Below are positions 60,401-64,000 of a stretch of DNA of 64,000 nucleotides, one piece after another. The notes beneath the pieces were generated by a model, which did no database searches, was not told where the DNA came from, and worked only from the letters and a program-made list of their open reading frames with translations. Location: contig NC_045142.1 in assembly GCF_008831285.2 (NCBI RefSeq), positions 1,059,001-1,123,000 on the forward strand, given 5' to 3'. The stretch is from Nymphaea colorata. Its lineage: Eukaryota; Streptophyta; Magnoliopsida; Nymphaeales; Nymphaeaceae. The position numbers were made by a program, and so were the translations under genes. The number at the start of each line of letters is the position of its first letter. Positions within the stretch are counted from its first letter, which is position 1.

Positions 60401-61950
60401 TCTGCAAAAACATTTTCTTGGTTACCTTGTCTTTGAGTCCATTCAGAAGCAGAATTTGGGTGGCGTTTGGATGATGCATCATCTAAGAAGCGACATGTTT
60501 CAGTTTCAAGTCGCTGACAGGCAGATACTTGGATGATGGGATGGAAGAAATTTAATAGAATTTTTCTTTTCTCTGCCCTTCTTGGCTTACACTAAAATAA
60601 TGTCTAAAACCACTTTTTTGTACGAGCATAATTCCTTGAAACTGGTTTTGACGTTAAATCAAGCCTTCAATCCTCTCCTCGGAAGAGGGCATCAATCTAA
60701 GATTACAAATTAATTAACAAGGGGCCATCCAAGTATGTACTGCAGCACGCCACAGTGTACAGTCGGTTCAGAGGAATAAACTGGTAGGGAACCTGCTTAA
60801 GCTTACTGTCTGAGAAACCAACAGACATTCCCATAGTGTGAAATGGCGATCAGAATAAATGGAAATTGGCAATTACATCAACCGCTGGCTAAAGTCAATT
60901 TGCTTTTACATCCAGAGATTGAAGAGCAATTCATTAGCTCGTACATGCCAGGCACTGCAATAACATAAACCTTTGAAACCCGAGGCACTGTAAATTGCAC
61001 ACATGGACATGCACCAAAACTCGTCCATGCCAGGCAAGCATAAGGAAGCCTGAGAATATAAGCCATGCCAATCTTTTTCATATGCTGAAAAAAGGCGCAT
61101 AAATGGCCAGCTACATAGTCCAGTCAAGTCAAAATTCAACCATGGAGCTCTTGGGAAAAAGAAGAGAAAAAATTGCTGTTCCAACCTTCGCCACTCAGAA
61201 AGGGTCTCTAACCAAATCCAATAAACCGTCATAGAAGCTACAGTGATGGGATGGCATAGTGAACTCATTGAAGACAAACTTTCTCGATTAGACGCTCCAC
61301 ATGATGAAACGAAACCGACAAATGCATTTGAACTAAATAACATATTTGCTGCAAGCATACGGCAGAGTTCTAGAAGCTTAATAAGGGGCCTAGCCTTTAA
61401 ACATAGCTATTGTTTTCGGAAAACTATAGCAGAAAGATATTTACAGCCTCGTCTCTCAATCCAGGGATATAATAAGATGATGACAACCCAAGCACGTTGA
61501 CAAATAAGGATCCAGTCATGCCCAAGTCGTTAACTCAAAAAGTAGGATGGTAGAAGTTACATAAAAGCTTACAGACGGTCCTTTAGTGAAAGATGGGGAT
61601 TTCATGGATGGAACTAAGCACAAGCATAAGGAAGTTTCCCAAGACTTCACATGAAGTAACAGCTGGCACAGTTACACCATCGAATAGCATACTGTCACAG
61701 TTTAACTAAATTGGGTAAAGAAAGGAAAAGCAAGCTAAATTAAAGTAATTCCTTTGTTACGACCTTCAGAATTTCATGTCCCATCGGGCAAGCAATTGAA
61801 TAGCACAATGAGGATTGCTGCAAAATGCAATTGTGAGAAAGAGACAAAACAGACAGCACGCAAAGACCATTGCCCGTGCAATTTAGACATGAAACAGAAA
61901 CAGCATATAAACGACTACATTGCACAGTAAATTGAATCAGCTTTGCCAGG
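57421..61950. other. Intergenic and probable 3' flank of the DCD gene
   Basis: No gene is supported. Gatactggtatgggtacgg near 59785 and its inverted counterpart, containing accagtatcc, near 60062 suggest an inverted repeat about 280 bases across. The open frame at 60906-61358 (-) has no motif and lies downstream of the DCD gene, possibly in its 3' untranslated region. Confidence 0.5.
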
Positions 61951-62921
61951 TTAGTATCCACGCCTAGATGTATAGTCTGTTGCATATGGCAATTGTCTAT
62001 CATGGTATATGGTGGGATCATTATACTGGTAAGGTTGTTCATATCGAATCATTTCTTTCTGCCTCTGCTCCAGTTCCAAAAGCCTGCGCTCACGTCTTTC
62101 CACTTCCAATTCTCTACGACGAAGATCTGCATGTAGAGAATCTTCATGCACATATGATTGTGAAGGCAGAGGTGGTAATGCATAAACTTCTCTGGTGTAG
62201 ATGTCACTAGCTTCTCTGTCATAGTCATAAATGCCAGTCTCTCTCCTATGAACTCCATCAACTAGTAACCTTTCCCTTGGGAATCTCTCCCTTGAAAGTC
62301 CATGAAATTCACTGACTAGTGTATTCTCCCTTGGGAGTCCATGAACTCCACTGATTAGGGTACTATCCCTAGAAAGTCTATGAGCTCTAATCGGTTCCCT
62401 TTCCCTTACAATGCCACGAACCCTACTCACTGGTTCATCCCCTCTTGAGAGCTCAATAGACCTAGACAAAGTTCCCATATGGACGCCAAGACTCCTATTT
62501 GATGTTGTTGCTGGCCGTTGATCCCTTACCCTTTCTCCGTGTCTCCGACCTCTCACTCGCCTCCGTTGTCTCTTGTCAATCCCCAAACTACCAGAATCTT
62601 TTCTGACCAGGTCATCGTTTCTGCTTGATGTAAAAAGCTTGCAGAGCTTTTTCACCTGCATGGCATGCAAACAAAAGATGCAGGTGTGAGTACCTCTTCG
62701 GAAGTATCATCAAGAAAAGGGACCAATCTAGCATCAAGTTCTCGACATCAAGAACTTTGCTTCTTGAATTTCCAAACCACTGCTAATGTTGGAAACACAC
62801 TAACCTGTTCACCTGTCAACTCAATATTGAATCTTTTCCTCCCAACATAATTATCATTGATTGCAGCCTTGAATTTTTCCTCCGGTAAAGGTGTGCATTC
62901 ACTAACAACCTTGAAGCGAAC
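61951..62921 (-). CDS. DCD-domain protein, 3' exons only (partial)
   Basis: Two exons are supported, 62921-62805 and 62655-61951 (149-nt GT-AG intron), encoding the last 273 residues. The first carries the second half of a DCD (Development and Cell Death) domain: VRFKVVSECTPLPEEKF, INDNYVGRKRFNIELTGEQ, continuing in the next exon as VKKLCKLFTSS. DCD proteins are plant-specific and linked to stress, hormone and programmed-cell-death responses; the domain is thought to mediate protein contacts. After the domain comes a long basic tail with a run of related LSRER/LPRENT-type segments, then a charged helix (DLRRRELEVERRERRLLELE) likely to form a coiled coil, and the end DYTSRRGY. The first half of the DCD domain (GxIFxC, LFLFDF) was not found before the window edge, so the 5' exons lie across a long intron or outside. 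The family call is good; the tail is variable between members. Confidence 0.8.
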
Positions 62922-64000
62922 CTGGTCATGACAATGAACAGGATCAGACATGCTATTCCTTGCCCTCCAACCTCACTTGATATGAAGGGTCAAGAAAGAT
63001 CCACTAGCATCAAAGTGTCAATTCTGTTAAATTCAACAACTTGAGACCAACCATCTATCCAGATCAACCTTCCAAAGACAAAATTCATTATAGGTTCTCC
63101 AAGAACCATAAGTATATTGCAGGAAGAAAATATTGTAGGGAAGTTCTTATCTTGGGAATTTGTGGGAAGTTATTATGATTTTTTCTTTTAAGAAAAGTTA
63201 CATCATTCAAAAAGACTCCCAAGAAAATCCTTGCATGAGGACTGCCAAGAAGGTGCTAGTAAACAATGATACTATCGGCCTTCATGCATACACACCCCTA
63301 AGGTTATACAACAGCAAGTATTTCCCGATAATAAGTTTGAAGTTTAGTCCAGCAGAGTAACAAACCTTATCTCATGCAGATATGTATAATATTTTAATTT
63401 TCTTTTTTTTTCGCAGTAAATAGACAGCACCTTGCTTTTTGATTTTTTAATAAGTGATGCAACTACGGACTTACTTATCTAATACTTGATTATATCATTA
63501 AGACTTTTTCATGTCCTGGATTTCGTGCTTTGGTAGGTTGTCTAAGATCCCTTCGATGACCTATGTTAAAGGGATATCTATATGATCTGATCAATTGTGC
63601 AAGGCCCATGGTAGCAACGGAACCTGGAAATGTATAGAAAACACAATCTTTTCTAGTGCCTTAGTATTAGTTAGTAATCTCAGCACGGTGAGTCCTCTCT
63701 TCCATGATGAACTGTTGGCAGTGCACCAGTCCTATAGTTTAATCTCTGTGAACCGAGGAGAAAGAAGGGAATAGTAGGAACAGGATTGTAACATGAGACA
63801 GCAAGGAGGTCAACTTTGTTTCAAATATACAACATAGATTCTGACATTGCAATGTAGTTAGACCCTCATGTTAATATGAATGAATCAGTCTTTCATGGTA
63901 ACACAATCTCGATAGGACATATATTTCTATTACCATAGGTTAGGACGGATTGCCATTATCCTTTTTGTAGTGACGAATCTTGTATGTGTTCCTAACAAAA
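62922..64000 (-). other. Probable intron or upstream part of the DCD gene
   Basis: I searched the minus strand for the missing N-terminal DCD motifs and found none. The acceptor used by the exon at 62921 is catgaccag. The stretch is AT-rich and otherwise featureless. Confidence 0.4.

Noticed and set aside
60906-61358. 150-residue open frame downstream of the DCD gene
   Set aside because: No motif; position suggests 3' untranslated or intergenic DNA.

Overview
This window is nuclear DNA from a flowering plant. The evidence is intron-split genes with plant-type GT-AG junctions and a gene set largely confined to land plants: an FPF1-like flowering regulator, a CHX cation/proton antiporter, an alpha-expansin, a MIP1-zipper/DUF547 protein and a DCD-domain protein. 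Compact GC-rich exons sit in AT-rich sequence full of microsatellites and small non-autonomous transposons. I cannot name the species from sequence alone.

Layout. The first 31 kb is gene-bearing: FPF1-like (5492-5860, +, one exon); an elicitor-responsive-protein-3-like C2 protein (9340-13515, +, five exons); a MIP1-zipper/DUF547 protein (17527-20489, +, nine exons, one apparently a GC-AG intron); a CHX antiporter (26643-23339, -, four exons); and a CCCH + RRM + LOTUS RNA-binding protein (31025-28954, -). An unrecognised three-exon gene lies at 33716-32865 (-). About 8 kb of repeat-rich DNA follows, then an alpha-expansin (44809-42133, -). From 44.8 to 61.9 kb I see no convincing gene; this stretch holds a hAT-like element with an internal minisatellite, tandem duplications, long TA/CT microsatellites, a decayed plastid ycf2-like insert and a diverged repeat array. 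The right edge holds the 3' part of a DCD-domain gene (62921-61951, -), whose 5' exons are not visible.

Functionally the genes are unrelated neighbours, as is usual in plants: development (FPF1), Ca2+/membrane signalling (C2), ion homeostasis (CHX), RNA regulation (CCCH/RRM/LOTUS), wall loosening (expansin) and stress/cell-death-associated signalling (DCD). No operon, CRISPR array, rRNA or intact tRNA was seen, and no long transposase or reverse transcriptase ORF was found.

The observations most worth a second look are: the CHX in which the conserved ND pair of the exchanger core reads NT; a 799-bp element with hAT-like TIRs and 8-bp target duplications that carries about seven 72-bp repeats; a tRNA-derived SINE with clear A and B boxes and 16-bp flanking duplications; a Tourist-like MITE with TAA duplications; the apparent GC-AG intron; and the ycf2-like plastid insert. 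Exon models were derived by hand from reading-frame continuity, splice dinucleotides and recalled family motifs. No database search was run.
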